A DNA stretch of 64,000 bases from the NCBI GenBank assembly GCA_046154185.1, contig JBJXGE010000012.1:62001-126000 (forward strand). Reading direction: 5' to 3'. How positions within the stretch are numbered: position 1 is the first letter of the stretch; every line of letters starts with the position of its first letter. The translations under genes and the position numbers were made by a program. Under the pieces are notes generated by a model. It made no database searches and was not told the origin of the DNA. It saw only the letters and a list, made by a program, of their open reading frames with translations. The stretch comes from JBJXGE01 sp046154185. GTDB lineage: Bacteria; Planctomycetota; UBA8108; UBA1146; JAJFFE01. This document shows positions 1-11,400 of the stretch, piece after piece.

Positions 1-1613
1 GACTGACAATACCACTCGAGCGAGTTGCCACCCCAAGGATTGCGCGGCGCTGGGCGGCCCGTCATGAGCGAGTCGAGGAGCGCGTACGCCATCACGACGA
101 AGCCGACAGACATCGTGTACGCGCCGATCGTCGAGAGTTGGTGCCAAAACTGAAAGCCCACGTCGTAGTCATAGTAACGGCGCGGCATGCCTTGGCTGCC
201 CATGATGAACTGCGGGAGGAACGCCAAATTGAAGCCGACGAAAACGAGCCAAAACGCGAGCTGCCCGGCCGACTCGCGATACATGCGCCCGATGGATTTC
301 GGCCACCAATGGAAAAGGCCGCCAAAGAATGCGAAGAGCGCGCTGCCCATCATCACGTAATGAAAGTGCGCAACAACGAAGTACGTGTCGTGGAGGTGCA
401 CGTCGACCGCGAGCGTGCCGAGGAAAAGGCCCGTCAAGCCGCCGATCGTAAAGTTGAAGATGAAGCCGAGCGCCCACAGCATCGGCGTGTTGATCGAGAT
501 CGACGCCCGATACAAAGTTGCCAGCCAGTTGAAGACTTTGATCGCCGACGGTATGGACACGCTAAACGTCAAGAAGCTGAACACCGCGTTCATCACCGGC
601 GACATGCCGCTCGTAAACATGTGGTGGCCCCACACGAGGAACCCAAAGAGCGCGATCGCGACGGAGCTGTATCCGATGAAGCGGTAACCGAAGATGTGCT
701 TATGGCTATGGACGGCGATGAGCTCGCTGATCACGCCCATGGCCGGCAGGATCATGATGTAAACCGCCGGGTGCGAGTAGAACCAAAAGAAGTGCTGGAA
801 CAACACGGGGTCGCCGCCGAGTCGCGGATCGAACAGCCCGATGCCGAAGAAATTCTCGACGATCAAGAGCAGCGTCGTGATCGCGATCACCGGGGTCGCG
901 AGCACTTGGATGACGGCGGTCGCGTAAATCGCCCACAAATAGAGCGGCATGGTGAACCAAGACATCTCGATCGGGCGCATCTTGTGAATCGTGACGATGA
1001 AGTTGAGACCGGTCAGGATCGAGCTGAAACCAAGAATGAAGACGCCGGTCAGCGTGAGGTACACCGACGTCGTCAGCGGCGAGCCGCCCTGGAAACCAGA
1101 ATCGGGCGCGCCTTGCGCGATCGAGTACGGCGTGTAGAAGGTCCACCCCGTATCGACGCCGCCGAAAAACAAGGTCGAAAACAGGAACAACGAACCGACG
1201 AGCCAAAAGTAAAAGCTCGACAGGTTGAGTTTTGGAAACGCGACATCCTTCGCGCCGAGCATTAACGGGAGCACCATGTTGCCGAGCGCCGCGGGCACAC
1301 CCGGGATGATGACCATGAAAACCATGATCGCGCCGTGCAGCGTGAAGAAGCGGTTGTACCAATTGGGATCTTTGATGAAGTCGGCGCCGGCATAGAACAA
1401 CTCGGTGCGGACGAGAATCGCGAACAAGCCGCCGACCGCGAAGGCCGTCAGAATCCCGCACAAGTACATGATGCCGATGCGCTTGTGGTCGAGGGTCAAC
1501 AGCCACGACAAAATGCCATGAGACTGATTGAAGTAATTCGGCGCTTCGATTCCGTATTTGACTTCGGCCGTCGCCGGATCGGTGGCTATTCCGACCTTGC
1601 TGGTTGCGCTCAT
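1..1613 (-). CDS. coxA: Cytochrome c oxidase subunit I (A2-type heme-copper oxidase), 3' end outside window
   Basis: Catalytic subunit of an aa3/caa3 oxidase that reduces oxygen to water and pumps protons; integral to the inner membrane. About 537 codons are present and the C-terminus lies beyond base 1. The protein shows the copper-B His pair in WGHHMFTSGM (about residue 324) and the heme a/a3 His ligands in HLHDTYFVVAHFHYV (about residue 408). The helix VI motif is YSHPAVY (about residue 277) rather than GHPEVY, which is the signature of the A2 class that uses a Tyr-Ser pair in place of the glutamate. ATG start with an AGAGGCG ribosome site, 25 bases after coxB. Family assignment is certain; the A2 subclass rests on this motif. 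Confidence 0.97.
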   Translation of the reverse strand, partial: MSATSKVGIATDPATAEVKYGIEAPNYFNQSHGILSWLLTLDHKRIGIMYLCGILTAFAVGGLFAILVRTELFYAGADFIKDPNWYNRFFTLHGAIMVFMVIIPGVPAALGNMVLPLMLGAKDVAFPKLNLSSFYFWLVGSLFLFSTLFFGGVDTGWTFYTPYSIAQGAPDSGFQGGSPLTTSVYLTLTGVFILGFSSILTGLNFIVTIHKMRPIEMSWFTMPLYLWAIYATAVIQVLATPVIAITTLLLIVENFFGIGLFDPRLGGDPVLFQHFFWFYSHPAVYIMILPAMGVISELIAVHSHKHIFGYRFIGYSSVAIALFGFLVWGHHMFTSGMSPVMNAVFSFLTFSVSIPSAIKVFNWLATLYRASISINTPMLWALGFIFNFTIGGLTGLFLGTLAVDVHLHDTYFVVAHFHYVMMGSALFAFFGGLFHWWPKSIGRMYRESAGQLAFWLVFVGFNLAFLPQFIMGSQGMPRRYYDYDVGFQFWHQLSTIGAYTMSVGFVVMAYALLDSLMTGRPAPRNPWGGNSLEWYCQ

Positions 1614-1638
1614 GTCGCCTCTTTGGTCCGCAGAATCA

Positions 1639-2664
1639 CTACGGCTTCTTTTCTTCCGGTGCCAAACTCTTGATGAACTCGATCACGGCTTCGATGTCCT
1701 GATCGGAAAAACGCCGAGGTGTCGGCATAACGCCTCGGAAAGACTTGACGACTTCCTTCTTCGGTTCCTTGATCGACTCTTGCAAGTACGCGACATTCAC
1801 TTCGCGCTCTGCGCCGGCTTCAAACTGCCGCTTGCCCTTCGTCGCAAGGAGCTTGCTGGTCTCAAGCCAACCCGGGCCTTGGCCGCGTTGTTCGGTGAGA
1901 GTGTGACAGCCCTTACAACCACGAGATTCGTAGAGGCTCTGGCCCCACACTGCGAGCGGCGTTCCGGGCGGCATGACGAGTGAGTTATCCACCCAAGTTT
2001 GAAAGTCTTCTTGCGTCGCGTGAACAACGACCGAGGTCTTCATGTCGTAGTGGCTCTGGCCGCAGTACTCGGCGCAAAACAGTCGATGCTCGCCGACCGA
2101 GTCGGCGGTCGGTGTGAACCAAGCTTCGCTCCAACGATCCGGGACGATGTCCATTTTGGTTCGAAACACCGGTATGAAGAGCGCGTGCAACACATCGTCG
2201 GAGCGCATCAGCAAGCGCACCGGCTTCCCGACCCAACAGTGCAATTCGTTGCTGACGCCGCCGTTTGGGTAAGCGAACGACCAACTCCATTGCGCGGCCG
2301 TCACTTCGACTTGGTAAGCGTCCGGCGGCGGCGTCGCCATCGCGACCCACTCGTCGAGCCCCCACCAGAACATCATCAAGGCCAATACCATCGGGATCAC
2401 CGACCAGGCCAACTCGAGCGGGCCGTTGTGAGTTGCGCCGTGACCTGGGGGATCGCTCTCGTCGCGTCGACGGTATTTGATCGTGAAGTACACCATCAGC
2501 ACGACGATCAGCACGAAGAAGAACAACGAGACCCACATGATGAACCAGAAGAGCCAGTCGATGCCCGCGGCATACGTCGAGTATTGCGGCGGTAGCCAAC
2601 TCCAACTCGCCGGGGTCACCGCGTCGAGCAACGTCGGGAAGAATCTCGCGGAAAAAAGCGTCAC
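1639..2664 (-). CDS. coxB: Cytochrome c oxidase subunit II with fused cytochrome c domain (caa3 type)
   Basis: Electron-entry subunit of the oxidase. Two N-terminal membrane helices (about residues 32-62 and 85-105) are followed by a periplasmic cupredoxin domain with the binuclear CuA site: His in VLHALF and the Cys/Glu/Cys/His/Met set in CAEYCGQSHYDM (about residues 196-208). A C-terminal class I cytochrome c domain follows, with CKGCH (about residue 250) and a likely Met ligand in GVMPTPRRF. This fusion defines caa3 oxidases, so soluble cytochrome c may be unnecessary. GTG start overlaps the SCO gene stop as GTGA, indicating translational coupling. The usual subunit III and IV genes are not in view and would lie past the left edge. 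Confidence 0.97.
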   Translation of the reverse strand: MTLFSARFFPTLLDAVTPASWSWLPPQYSTYAAGIDWLFWFIMWVSLFFFVLIVVLMVYFTIKYRRRDESDPPGHGATHNGPLELAWSVIPMVLALMMFWWGLDEWVAMATPPPDAYQVEVTAAQWSWSFAYPNGGVSNELHCWVGKPVRLLMRSDDVLHALFIPVFRTKMDIVPDRWSEAWFTPTADSVGEHRLFCAEYCGQSHYDMKTSVVVHATQEDFQTWVDNSLVMPPGTPLAVWGQSLYESRGCKGCHTLTEQRGQGPGWLETSKLLATKGKRQFEAGAEREVNVAYLQESIKEPKKEVVKSFRGVMPTPRRFSDQDIEAVIEFIKSLAPEEKKP

Positions 2665-3737
2665 TGTGGCGTCCTCATCGATTCACGTTCGGTGTCGCGA
2701 CCGGCAACTGACGAGACAACGGTTGAAACTGCTGTATTCCGACGGCTGCTGTCACCGGCAAAGTCGCGAGTGCCGGCGAGCGTCTTCGCTTCTAACTGAA
2801 TCTCGGTCGCTCGCGCGCGACGCACAAACCAAATCATGGCGCCAAGCGCCAGCACGGTTAGTCCGCCGCCGATTTGCATCACGACCCGTGCGGCCGGCAC
2901 CCAGCGACCGGTCACCGCATCAAAAGTCATGCACGACCAGCTCAAGCGCTCCCAGAAACTTCCGATCTTGCCCTGCCCAGCCTCAATCAGCGAATTGCGC
3001 AACGTCTCGGACTCGAACTGTAAGCCCTCGTGATAACGAGACAACCTGCCATCCGGAGTCATCACGTAGACGAGAGCCGGGTGATCGTACTCACGGCGAC
3101 TGACGATCCACTCGAAAGCGAAGCCCAAGGCGCTCGTCACTTTGCTGATGCTCGCTTCCGTTCCCGTTAGGAACTGGTAGCCCGTGGCATCGGCGCGCCG
3201 ACAGTTGACGAGCGCGTCGCTACGCAGCGCAGCGGCCTTCGCGGGCGTGTCGAGCGGATCGAAACTGATGACGACGACATCAAATTCTTTCCCAGGCGTC
3301 CACGGCAAGTCACCGATCGGATCGCCGAGTCCCTTCAAGAGCGGCGAACAGAGCGATGTGCACTCGAAGAACACGAAGGCGAGCAACAACGGCTTGTCGC
3401 CGGTGAAGTACTTCTTCAGCGTGACAGCAGCGCCCGTGTGATCGGCAAACTCGGCGTCGAGCGGCAGCGCCGCGCCCGCGATGGGCGCGCTCGTGATGCG
3501 ATCCTGAACGCCGCCGACGGCTAGCGGCGCGGCCGGTAGTCCTTGCGCGCACAGGTGGCCGGAAAGCGACAATGTCACCGTGGCCGCCAAAGCGGCAACG
3601 GCTAGATTCACCGTGGCCGCCAAAGCGGCAACGGCTAGATTCATCGTGGCCGCCAAGGCGGCAACGGCTAGATTCATCGTGGCCGCCAAGGCGGCGACGA
3701 GCAGAGTCATTCGGCGCAGCGCGCTGCTTGCTCTCAT
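2661..3737 (-). CDS. SCO1/SenC/PrrC-family copper chaperone with repeat-expanded N-terminus
   Basis: Membrane-anchored thioredoxin-fold protein expected to deliver copper to the CuA site of CoxB. The copper motif CTSLC lies near residue 125 and the partner His in YDHPALVY near residue 216. A C-terminal membrane helix (about residues 281-306, GGGLTVLALGAMIWFV) anchors it. The N-terminal hydrophobic stretch is abnormal: an 11-residue unit AALAATxNLAV occurs about four times, encoded by a 33-bp tandem repeat, giving a signal region of roughly 50 residues. I chose the ATG at 3737, which has GAAGAG just upstream, over a TTG 18 bases earlier. Position directly before coxB supports a role in oxidase assembly. 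Confidence 0.9.
   Translation of the reverse strand: MRASSALRRMTLLVAALAATMNLAVAALAATMNLAVAALAATVNLAVAALAATVTLSLSGHLCAQGLPAAPLAVGGVQDRITSAPIAGAALPLDAEFADHTGAAVTLKKYFTGDKPLLLAFVFFECTSLCSPLLKGLGDPIGDLPWTPGKEFDVVVISFDPLDTPAKAAALRSDALVNCRRADATGYQFLTGTEASISKVTSALGFAFEWIVSRREYDHPALVYVMTPDGRLSRYHEGLQFESETLRNSLIEAGQGKIGSFWERLSWSCMTFDAVTGRWVPAARVVMQIGGGLTVLALGAMIWFVRRARATEIQLEAKTLAGTRDFAGDSSRRNTAVSTVVSSVAGRDTERESMRTPQ
3580..3710. repeat. 33-bp tandem repeat, about 4 units, inside the SCO gene
   Basis: Units begin GTGGCCGCCAA at 3580, 3613, 3646 and 3679. The first three differ by only one or two bases; the fourth has diverged at its far end. The period is divisible by three, so each unit adds 11 residues without changing frame. 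It lies in the signal-peptide coding part of the SCO gene, where copy-number changes could alter export or membrane insertion. Confidence 0.95.
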
Positions 3738-3762
3738 CTGCTGGCTCTTCTTCAAGTTCTTC

Positions 3763-4077
3763 TCAAGTACCCTGCCGAGACTTCAGTTGCGCCTTCACCG
3801 GCGCCTTCGCATCCCCTAACGGCATCGTCGTGAGTTTCTGCTTCGTCTCGATGTCTTCGCGAATGCGGTAGCCATCCAGGCTCTGCTCTTGCTGAACGTA
3901 CGACGCCTCCAAGAGGGCCGATTTGCCGCTAATTTTCCCGCCCGCGTCCGAACGCGCGACGCCGTAGTACATCCCATGCGCCAAGTAAACGGCGACGACG
4001 AGCAGCAACACACCGATGATCCCGACGAAGTAAACGGCGCGGGTGCGCGGGTCGTCTGTGTTCGGATCGTACGTCAT
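3763..4077 (-). CDS. Small single-pass membrane protein of the ACIII/oxidase operon
   Basis: A 104-residue protein with one clear membrane helix (about residues 15-34, VYFVGIIGVLLLVVAVYLAH) and a charged soluble tail that is probably periplasmic. No metal-binding motif or recognised domain is visible. It sits between actF and the SCO gene in the same direction, with gaps of 36 bases upstream and about 25 downstream, so it is very likely cotranscribed. By context it may be a small accessory subunit or assembly factor of alternative complex III or of the oxidase. ATG start preceded by GCGGAA. Coding status is well supported by operon position; function is unknown. Confidence 0.75.
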   Translation of the reverse strand: MTYDPNTDDPRTRAVYFVGIIGVLLLVVAVYLAHGMYYGVARSDAGGKISGKSALLEASYVQQEQSLDGYRIREDIETKQKLTTMPLGDAKAPVKAQLKSRQGT

Positions 4078-4113
4078 GATCGCATTCCGCGTTTTCTCGT
4101 GACTAGCAACTCG

Positions 4114-5469
4114 TTAGTAGTTCTCGAACGCCAGCGACTCCGCGAGTCGCGGGTCGCGCACTGCCACCAAGTTCGAGCGTTTCAACCAAAACCCGAGCCC
4201 GACACAGTAAATCCCGGCCATCAGCAACAAAATCGAGAAATCGAGCAGCTTCGGCGCCGGCGTACTGCGCACCTGCGGCATGATCAAGTAGTACATGTCG
4301 CACCAGTGAACCGCGATGACCCAACCCGCACCGAGCACCAGCGCGTTCTTGTTGCGCTTGATATGCCGCGACAAGAGGAAAAAGAACGGCACGAAAAAGT
4401 GAACCGCGAAGAAGGCCAAGCTCGCACTCATCCAACCCGAGCCCGCCGCCTGCCGACGCAGATACCAGCCGGTCTCTTCCGGCATGTTCCCGTACCAAAT
4501 CAGCATGTATTGGGAGAACGCCACATAAGTCCAAAACACGACGAACGCGAACATCAACTTGCCGACGTCGTGATAGTGCTCTCGCGTCACCGACTCCTTG
4601 AGATAACCGCTCTTCTGCAGCAGATAAAGCGTGATCGCGAGCAGCCCCATGAACGACATGAAGCTACCGGCGAGGTAGTAAACACCGAAAATCGTGCTGA
4701 ACCAGTGGGCATCGAGTGACATCAAGTAGTCGAAAGCCGCGAACGTGATGGACAACGCGAACAGCATCATGCCGATCGGCGCAACGCGCTGCATGTTGAG
4801 CGTGTGGCGTTGGTCGCCGGTCGCGTCTTGGCGCACCGACTGGGCACGGAAGTAGTACGCAAGCGCAATCCAAATGCCGAAGAAAATCAGACTTCGTGTC
4901 AGGAAGAACTCGTAGTTGAGGTAACTCGCTTTGAGCAGTATCAACTGGTCATTGGCCGCCCTCACTTCAGCCGTGTGCGACCATTGATACAGTTCGTGGA
5001 TGTTGCTCGGCAACAGCACCGGGATGAACAACAGCGCTACGACGACTATGTTCATCGCAATGCATTCGGCGATGCGGCGCACGGCGACGCTCCAGCCTGC
5101 TTTTGTAAGATGCTGGATCAGCAGAAAAAACAACGCGCCGAGGCTCAAACTGAGGAAGAAGCAGAGATTCAACAAATACGAGTGTTGCCAAGCGCTCTCG
5201 TGAGCGATGTGCCCCACACTGTGATGGTGATCGTCAGCGGCGGTGCCACCCGCGCCGTGCGTCGCGGCCGTCGTCTCGTGGCCGGCGGCGGAATGCCCAT
5301 CCGTCGTGTGCGTCGGCGCGTCGACTGCATGCGGTGTCGTCATTTGCGCCACGACCCAGCCGATAGCGCCAAACAGAATCAAGATGACGGCGGCCGTCAT
5401 CACGCTACGGGCGCCGGCCTCGAGCGTGATTCGACTCGCAGCGATCTTGGGGTGTTGTGACGTCGACAT
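4114..5469 (-). CDS. actF: Alternative complex III subunit ActF (quinol:cytochrome c oxidoreductase membrane subunit)
   Basis: Polytopic membrane subunit of alternative complex III, related to NrfD/PsrC proteins and to ActC. The 451 residues carry about ten hydrophobic helices. A family-typical stretch is FDYLMSLDAHWFSTIFGVYY. Between the first and second helices (about residues 48-90) is a His-rich loop with many His, Thr, Ala and Gly residues. The loop may be species-specific, and any metal binding there is only a possibility. The gene follows actE with an 18-base gap in the canonical act order. Confidence in the family is high from context and helix pattern. Confidence 0.93.
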   Translation of the reverse strand: MSTSQHPKIAASRITLEAGARSVMTAAVILILFGAIGWVVAQMTTPHAVDAPTHTTDGHSAAGHETTAATHGAGGTAADDHHHSVGHIAHESAWQHSYLLNLCFFLSLSLGALFFLLIQHLTKAGWSVAVRRIAECIAMNIVVVALLFIPVLLPSNIHELYQWSHTAEVRAANDQLILLKASYLNYEFFLTRSLIFFGIWIALAYYFRAQSVRQDATGDQRHTLNMQRVAPIGMMLFALSITFAAFDYLMSLDAHWFSTIFGVYYLAGSFMSFMGLLAITLYLLQKSGYLKESVTREHYHDVGKLMFAFVVFWTYVAFSQYMLIWYGNMPEETGWYLRRQAAGSGWMSASLAFFAVHFFVPFFFLLSRHIKRNKNALVLGAGWVIAVHWCDMYYLIMPQVRSTPAPKLLDFSILLLMAGIYCVGLGFWLKRSNLVAVRDPRLAESLAFENY

Positions 5470-5487
5470 GGTCTACGCGGTCCTCGG

Positions 5488-6213
5488 CTAATTCTTTTTC
5501 TTTGGAATGAAGCGGTTCGGATTCTTCTCGAGTTCGGCTTTGACATCGTCCGGCACGAGTTCCGCCGGTGCCGCTTGACTGAGTTGCAAGGCGCGTACAT
5601 GCGCGACGATCGCCCACCGATCCGCGACCGGAATCTGCCGCGCGTAGCTCGACATGTTGCGCACGCCGTTGGTGATCGTGTTGAAAAGTCGCCCGTCGCC
5701 GTACGCCTCATGCGCTGGCGAATCCGCGCCCAAACGACCATGAAGATTCGTCGGCTGCGTCCAAACCGTGCCCTTCGCCGTACTCACGGCGCCCTGCAAC
5801 GCTACCGGGCCATCGCCGGCGCCGTCGAGTCCGTGGCAGGGAGAGCAAAAGTGCTTGTACTTCTCTTCGCCGCGCTCGAGGAGCGCATCATCAATCGTCA
5901 CGCTGGCCGGGAAGCCTTTCGCATACACGTTGGTGCCGTCCGGATTCTTGCCGAGGATCCCCGTCAAAAAGTGCAAGTCCGTTGAAAACTCATTGCGGGC
6001 AATGGTGTGCTCGACCGGAGGCCGCATCGCTCGGCCGTCGGCGAAGAGTTTATTCTGTGCCTGCGCTTTGAATTTCTGCTGGTTGTCCATGTCCTGAATG
6101 AAGTGGATCCGCGGTTCACTGCTGGTCGCGGTACGCGCTCGCAAGATGATCACCGGCGGTATGAAGGCGAGGATCGTCAGCGTGAGAAAAATGTTGTGTA
6201 TCCACTTAGGCAT
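5488..6213 (-). CDS. actE: Alternative complex III subunit ActE, monoheme cytochrome c
   Basis: Membrane-tethered periplasmic cytochrome c subunit of alternative complex III. An N-terminal helix (about residues 7-25) serves as anchor or uncleaved signal. The heme motif CSPCH occurs near residue 123, followed by GLDGAGDGP, and a likely axial Met is in GVRNMSSYARQI. The end is lysine-rich. ActE probably passes electrons from the ActA hemes toward the oxidase cytochrome c domain. The start overlaps the actD end by 8 bases. Length (241 residues) and position between actD and actF match the family. Confidence 0.93.
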   Translation of the reverse strand: MPKWIHNIFLTLTILAFIPPVIILRARTATSSEPRIHFIQDMDNQQKFKAQAQNKLFADGRAMRPPVEHTIARNEFSTDLHFLTGILGKNPDGTNVYAKGFPASVTIDDALLERGEEKYKHFCSPCHGLDGAGDGPVALQGAVSTAKGTVWTQPTNLHGRLGADSPAHEAYGDGRLFNTITNGVRNMSSYARQIPVADRWAIVAHVRALQLSQAAPAELVPDDVKAELEKNPNRFIPKKKN

Positions 6214-6784
6214 AGAAGTTTTCCTCTACAACTTCGACGTGCGCCGCGCCGGTCGACTGCAAGAGCTGGACGCTTGCCTGCTCGGAAAACTTCGCATCGC
6301 GACGGTCGATCCAGATAAAGAACCGATCGTCGGTCACACGACGAAAGCGCGCGCTGGAAAACACCGGGTTGTAAAAGAGCGGCAACTTGTTGAGCCCAAA
6401 GACCGAAAGAAATGCGGTCACACCCGAGAACAGCACCATGAGCTCGAATATGATCGGCACATTGGCCGGCAAGCTCCACATCGGCTTACCGCTGATTTGT
6501 AGCGGATAATCGACGGAATTCATCCACCATTGCATGAGCACCGCCACGGTCACGCCGGTGAGGCCGGCGCCGAGCACGATGAACGGCAGAATCGTCGGCT
6601 TCACACCCATCGCTTGATCCAAGCCATGTACGGGATACGGCGTGTGGCAGTCCCACCGCGTGTATCCCGCCGTCCGCACGTGCGTCGCCGCTCGGATCAG
6701 ATCCTCCGCGCTCGCGAACTCCGCCAACGCGCCGGCGCTGCGCTTCTTGAGTTGTTGAACTTGCGTCCCGTGGCCGTCACTCAT
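6206..6784 (-). CDS. actD: Alternative complex III subunit ActD (DUF3341)
   Basis: Small membrane subunit of alternative complex III. The N-terminal cytoplasmic part contains the family pattern around residues 28-62 (AATHVRTAGYTRWDCHTPYP followed by VHGLDQAMG). Two membrane helices follow (about residues 64-86 and 107-127). The C-terminal soluble part contains FRRVTDDRFFIWID, typical of the family. The gene lies between actC and actE. A 103-base gap separates it from actC, the widest inside this operon; I see no clear promoter there. Confidence 0.93.
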   Translation of the reverse strand: MSDGHGTQVQQLKKRSAGALAEFASAEDLIRAATHVRTAGYTRWDCHTPYPVHGLDQAMGVKPTILPFIVLGAGLTGVTVAVLMQWWMNSVDYPLQISGKPMWSLPANVPIIFELMVLFSGVTAFLSVFGLNKLPLFYNPVFSSARFRRVTDDRFFIWIDRRDAKFSEQASVQLLQSTGAAHVEVVEENFYA

Positions 6785-6887
6785 GTCGACTGAAGCTCCG
6801 CACTTTGTTCCGACTCAGTTGGACTCGACTCGGACGTTACATTCCATGCTCGCCGGCGAGCTCGAACTCCCGGCTTTCCCAAACTCA

Positions 6888-8410
<1,523 letters not shown>

Positions 8411-8414
<4 letters not shown>

Positions 8415-11400
8415 GCGTTCGGGTTCTTCACCTTGGCAAGGAAGAGGTTGCGAGGCTTAACATTGAGGTCGGAGAGCATCGCGTACGCGCGCGCGTCCGC
8501 GTGATTCTTCGCGACGCGGCTGGTTGGGTCGTTTAGATCACCAAACACGATCGCCTGAGTCGGGCAAGCTTGCGCGCAAGCCGGTGTGATTTGTCCGTCA
8601 TTGATGGCCACACCCGCGTTCTTCGTCTTGATTTTCACCTTATTGATGCGCTGTACGCAAAAAGTGCACTTCTCCATCACGCCGCGCGCTCGCACGGTGA
8701 CTTCCGGGTTGTAAACCATCTGCTCCTGCAGAGTCGGGCTTTTCGAATTGTTGAAATAATTAAAGCGCCGCACTTTGTACGGGCAGTTGTTCGAGCAATA
8801 GCGCGTCCCGATGCAGCGATTGTAGGTCATGTCATTCAGACCCTCTTCGCTATGGACGGTCGCGGCGACTGGACATACCTGCTCACATGGCGCGTTCTCA
8901 CACTGCTGGCACGTCACCGGCTGATGCAGCACGTCCGGATTATCGTAGCCGTTCACGCCGTCTTCTTTGCGGGTACCGAAATAGCGATCGATGCGAATCC
9001 AGTGCATCTCGCGACCGCGCGCGACTTCACTTTTCCCAACCACCGCGATGTTGTTCTCCGCTTGGCACGCCGTGACACACGCGCTGCACCCGGTGCAGGC
9101 CGAGAGGTCGATCGACATGCCCCACTTGTTCCCGGTGGAATAATCCTTCTCGTTCCAAAGCGAGAAAAGTTTGGGTTCGTGCGCGAGTTTTCTGACGGCC
9201 TGCGGGTCGGCTTTGAGCTGCGCCTGCGTGACCGTGCGCAAATGCTGTTTCATCCGGCGCATCGTCTCAGCCTGCGGCGCGTAGAGTGAGTCATCCGCAT
9301 CGATCGGGTGGTGATTCTGCGTCGTGACAAGCGCATGCGTGGCGTCGAGCGACTGCAATTCGACCGTTTGACCAGGCGTCGTGAGATCGTTGGTTCGCAA
9401 CAACGCGAAACTATTGAAACCGGCACCAATCGCCAAATCCGCGTTGTAGCTCACCGCCCCCGCCACGCGCCGATGGGCGCCACCGCCGAGCGGCGCGCGG
9501 CCGTAGCCATGAGTCAGCGTGACTGCTCCTTGCGCTTGACCCGGCATGACGAACACGGCGACGTCGAGTTCGCCGCCTTCCGTTCGACGGACGCGAACCA
9601 TGCTGCCGGTTTTGAGACCGCGACGCTGCGCATCGGCGGGACTCATCTGCAGCGCGTTATCCCAGGTGATCTTGGTCATCGGGTCGGGCAGCTCTTGTAG
9701 CCAGCCGAGATTGGAGAACCGACCATCGTAGACGCGGTAGTCGGCACCGAAACTCAACTCAACTCGTTCGCTGGTGGCCGCGCCGCGCGCGGCGAGATTC
9801 GCAAGACTCTCGTGCAGTGCATCGGCTTTCAGTGCCGGCGACTCTTGCGGCCACGCGCTGCCCGCCAAGAAACCGTCGTGAATCAACTTGTTCACGGCGT
9901 TCTCACCCGCAGCGGCGTCCGCGCCGACGCGAGCCAGCAACGCTTTGCGCGCGATCTCGTAGGCGGTGCGCGGAAATGCGTCCGGCGCCGCGAGCATCGC
10001 CAAGACCTCCGCCGGCGTTTTGCCGTCATAGAGCGGGGCGATCAAAGGCTGTTGCGAGGTCAGCGTGCCGTCCCAACTCCGAGCGTCGCCCCAAGACTCG
10101 AGCGCGTGCGCGCGCGGCAAATGCCATGTCGTCTTTTGGGAAGTCTCGTCGACGTAGTCGCTCAAATGGATACTGGCGCGCGTCGCTTTGCCGATCGCCG
10201 CCGCGAAGCCCGAATCGATCGGCGCGTTGTAAACGGGGTTGCCACCCAAAATCAGCAAGTACTCGACTTGCCCGCTCGTCAACGACTCGGTCAGCTGGCG
10301 CAGACTCTCGACTTGAGAAGCGTGCGTGATCTCGCTCGGCACGGCGGAATAGCCGACCGACTTCCCGACGTTGCCGAGCGCTGCGTTCAACACGGCGACC
10401 AAGCCATGCAAGGCCGCGGGCTGATCGGCTCCAGCGGTCAATACGCTCGATTTGCCCGCGTCGCGCAGTTTCTTGAGTTCGTCCGCAAGCGCCGCGATCG
10501 CACCGGACTCGACACCCGACGGCATCTTGAACTGCGGAAGCGCCGCAGCGAGGCCGATGCCGCTCAGCGCAACGCCGCGTTTGGCGAGTTCCTGCGCGAG
10601 TTGCGCCGCGAATGCGACGATGTCGCTCGGCTTCACGGCGAAGCGACGATCCGCCATGCTCCCGGTGACCGTGTAGCGGCTTTCGATCGCGTACAACCGA
10701 TTGAGGTCGCCGTTCGCAGGCCGGCGGCGAGCAGCAAAGTCGCGCGCGTAGCGCACGGCGTTCGGGTGTCCGAGTAGAAAGTCATCGCCGAAGCTGACCA
10801 CGACGTCGGCGTTCGCGAACCGCAAATGCGTTCGATAACTCTTGCCGAAAACCAGGCGCGTACCAGTGTGCTCGTTATCGCCGCCGAGCGGCTCGTAAAC
10901 ATGCCACTGCTCGGGCTTGAACTTTGGCAAATCCGTGGCTAATTGTCTGCGAACCGCGGCGACACTCTCTGAGGAGCTCGCTTCGCTCAAAACCCGCAGC
11001 GTGCCACCTCCGGTGGCGCGAATCGCATCGAACACCTTCGCGGCGTCCGTCCAAGATTTCTTACTAACGCCGTTGAGCACGGCTTGGCTGCGCGCGGGAT
11101 CGTAGAGTCCCAACACCGTCGCTTGTTGGAGACTGCTCGAGCTGCCGAGATTCGCTGGGTGCTCGGGGTTGCCTTCAATCTTGATCGGGCGACCATCGTA
11201 GCTCGTCACGAGCAAGCCCGCGGCGACGCCGCCGATCTCGATGTGAGTCGCGTACTCGGTGGAATCACCGGGGAGTCGACCTAACGGTCGGCTGGTGTAC
11301 GGCAGCAGTTTTTGTTCGGGCCATCGCAAGCAGCCGCTCATGCTGACAGCGCCCGCCATCGCCATCGAAGCGCCCATTAACTTCAGAAAGTGGCGCCGAG

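Noticed and set aside
138..1265. Long plus-strand frame opposite coxA (375 codons)
   Set aside because: It is antisense to a clearly conserved gene, is dominated by Arg, Glu, His and Asp and has no domain pattern; typical shadow frame in GC-rich DNA.
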